A stretch of DNA of 64,000 bases from assembly GCF_014645735.1 (NCBI RefSeq), contig NZ_BMMH01000001.1, forward strand, positions 806,001 through 870,000. Reading direction: 5' to 3'. The translations under genes and the position numbers were made by a program. The notes beneath the pieces are model-generated. The model had not been told where the DNA came from, made no database searches, and was given only the letters and a program-made list of their open reading frames with translations. This stretch comes from Nocardia jinanensis (GTDB taxonomy: Bacteria > Actinomycetota > Actinomycetes > Mycobacteriales > Mycobacteriaceae). This document shows, piece by piece, positions 62,985 to 64,000 of the stretch. Position 1 is the stretch's first letter. The number at the start of each line of letters is the position of its first letter.

Positions 62985-64000
62985 TCAGTACCCGCCGGGC
63001 AGCGCAGCGAACATATCCCGCGTCACGGCCACGGCGTTATCGGAACTTCCGCCCCTGACCAGCAGCGTCGCGAAGGCGATATCGCCCCGGTAACCGACGA
63101 ACCAGGAATGTGAACCTCCCTCCACCTCCGCTTCGCCGGTCTTGCCGAACACTTCCCCTTGATCGGCTATCCGCTCCGCCGTGCCCGAGACGACCACCTG
63201 ACGCATCATCGCGCGCAGGCCGCGCACCACTTCCGGATCGAGGCCGGGCCGCGGGCCGTCGACCGCTGTGTCCCGCCCGGCGATCAGATAGGGGGTCGGC
63301 GCCGACCCGGAGGCGACGGCCGCGGCCATGAGGGCCATACCGAACGGACTCACCACGACCCGCCCCTGCCCTATCCCGTCCTCGGTGCGCTGGGTGCGGT
63401 CCTGCGCCGCGGGCACCGATCCGGAAAAGGTCGGCAGCCCCGCCACGGTGTAATCCGGGCCGATACCGAAAGCCGCCGCGCTGTCGGTGAGCGCGGATTC
63501 CGGCAATTCACTGGCCAATCGGGCGAACGAGGTATTGCACGACCGCGCGTACGCGGTGGTCATGGGAACGTCACCGACGGAGAAGCCCTCGTAATTCGGG
63601 ATCATCCGCTCCCCTATGGTGATCGCGCTCGGGCACGAGACGACCGTGTCCGGCGTCGCGATTCCCACCGCCATCGCGGCGGCCGCGGTGACCGTTTTGA
63701 ACACCGAACCGGGTGGGTACTGACCGATCGTGGCGACCGGACCGTCCCGGTCGGCCGCCGAATTCTGCGCCACCGCGAGAATCCCGCCGGTCGAGGGTTC
63801 GATCACCACCATCATGGCCTGTTCCCGACGTCCGTCGACCGCGCGCTGCGCCGCGTTCTGGATCCGGCGGTCCACGCTGAGCGCGAAGGACGGCGCCGGC
63901 TGCGCCGCCACCTCCTGCAACACCCCGGTCTCGGCACCGTTGGCGTTACGAGCCACCACCCGCCAGCCGGCCCTGCCGTCGACATCGGCGATCACCGTCT
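62985..64000 (-). CDS. Penicillin-binding lipoprotein (Rv2864c-like), 5' end cut by window edge
   Basis: Class B transpeptidase domain, continuing beyond the window at its N-terminus. The active-site motifs are all present: PPGSVFKTV (SxxK), YARSCNTSFA (SxN) and VFGKTGEAEVEGG (KTG). ALSVDRRIQNAAQRAVDGRREQAMMVVIEPSTGGILAVAQN is the typical start of the transpeptidase domain. It matches mycobacterial Rv2864c (PBP-lipo) and lies downstream of map as there. The visible 338 residues end DMFAALPGGY. Confidence 0.94.
   Translation of the reverse strand, partial: TVIADVDGRAGWRVVARNANGAETGVLQEVAAQPAPSFALSVDRRIQNAAQRAVDGRREQAMMVVIEPSTGGILAVAQNSAADRDGPVATIGQYPPGSVFKTVTAAAAMAVGIATPDTVVSCPSAITIGERMIPNYEGFSVGDVPMTTAYARSCNTSFARLASELPESALTDSAAAFGIGPDYTVAGLPTFSGSVPAAQDRTQRTEDGIGQGRVVVSPFGMALMAAAVASGSAPTPYLIAGRDTAVDGPRPGLDPEVVRGLRAMMRQVVVSGTAERIADQGEVFGKTGEAEVEGGSHSWFVGYRGDIAFATLLVRGGSSDNAVAVTRDMFAALPGGY

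Noticed and set aside
1..64000. tRNA, rRNA, riboswitch, insertion sequence or prophage
   Set aside because: No cloverleaf, rRNA segment, transposase motif, integrase or cobalamin riboswitch core was recognised by reading; a Rfam/tRNA scan would settle this.

Overview
This window is high-GC actinobacterial chromosome from the mycolic-acid group, most like Nocardia or a close relative. The evidence is a conserved backbone that follows the Mycobacterium tuberculosis Rv2782c-Rv2864c order: pepR, pnp, rpsO, ribF, mntR, truB, pptT, metallophosphoesterase, MATE transporter, nrnA, rbfA, infB, ylxR, nusA, rimP, Tat lipoprotein plus DUF4439, proS, cysG, efpA, cobB, cobO, Mg-chelatase-like, GNAT, mqo, alpha/beta hydrolase, map and a class B PBP. 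Accessory blocks interrupt it. No tRNA, rRNA, CRISPR array, transposase or prophage was recognised. The first gene (pepR) and the last (PBP) run off the window.

Layout. 1-6.4 kb: RNA processing, ribosome and flavin genes on the minus strand, then divergent mntR; the ribF-mntR spacer carries a 68-bp tandem duplication. 6.5-13.6 kb: an accessory catabolic island with a class III aminotransferase, DUF3830 protein, amidase, D-2-hydroxyacid dehydrogenase, two Asp/Glu-racemase-fold enzymes and a FadR-type GntR regulator. Two copies of ATTGTCAACAATCCGA tie it together, one on a near-consensus divergent promoter. 13.6-25.0 kb: a long minus-strand block (truB, pptT, phosphoesterase, MATE, nrnA, rbfA, DUF503, infB, ylxR, nusA, rimP). 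25.1-34.3 kb: envelope and secreted proteins, a GT-C-like membrane protein, a DapB-like dehydrogenase divergent from a hydroxysteroid dehydrogenase across a KstR-type box, and two TetR genes with paired palindromic operators.

34.3-43.9 kb: proS, yaaA, cysG, efpA, an F420/PPOX-type protein, DUF305, and a phosphotransferase/lipocalin-like pair downstream of a second KstR-type box. 43.9-49 kb: a cobalamin operon (Mg-chelatase-like, cobO, cobB, stand-alone CbiG C-terminal domain) and a GNAT gene. 49-56.5 kb: mqo, two alpha/beta-hydrolase-fold genes, map-cobQ, a HutC-type GntR gene with DasR-like sites, and DUF4254. 56.5-64 kb: an acyl-CoA synthetase, an XRE-DUF5753 regulator, an APC permease, an ImmA/IrrE-like protein with a degenerate metal motif, nitrobindin, a small secreted peptide and the PBP.

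The strongest unexplained signals are three. First, the GntR-controlled island, whose second racemase-fold enzyme has lost one of the two catalytic cysteines. Second, a roughly 210-bp structured repeat at two convergent gene ends, which supplies the last codons of the amidase. Third, two KstR-type boxes that put two otherwise unplaced gene sets in a putative steroid/cholesterol regulon. All functional calls come from reading the sequence; no database search was run.
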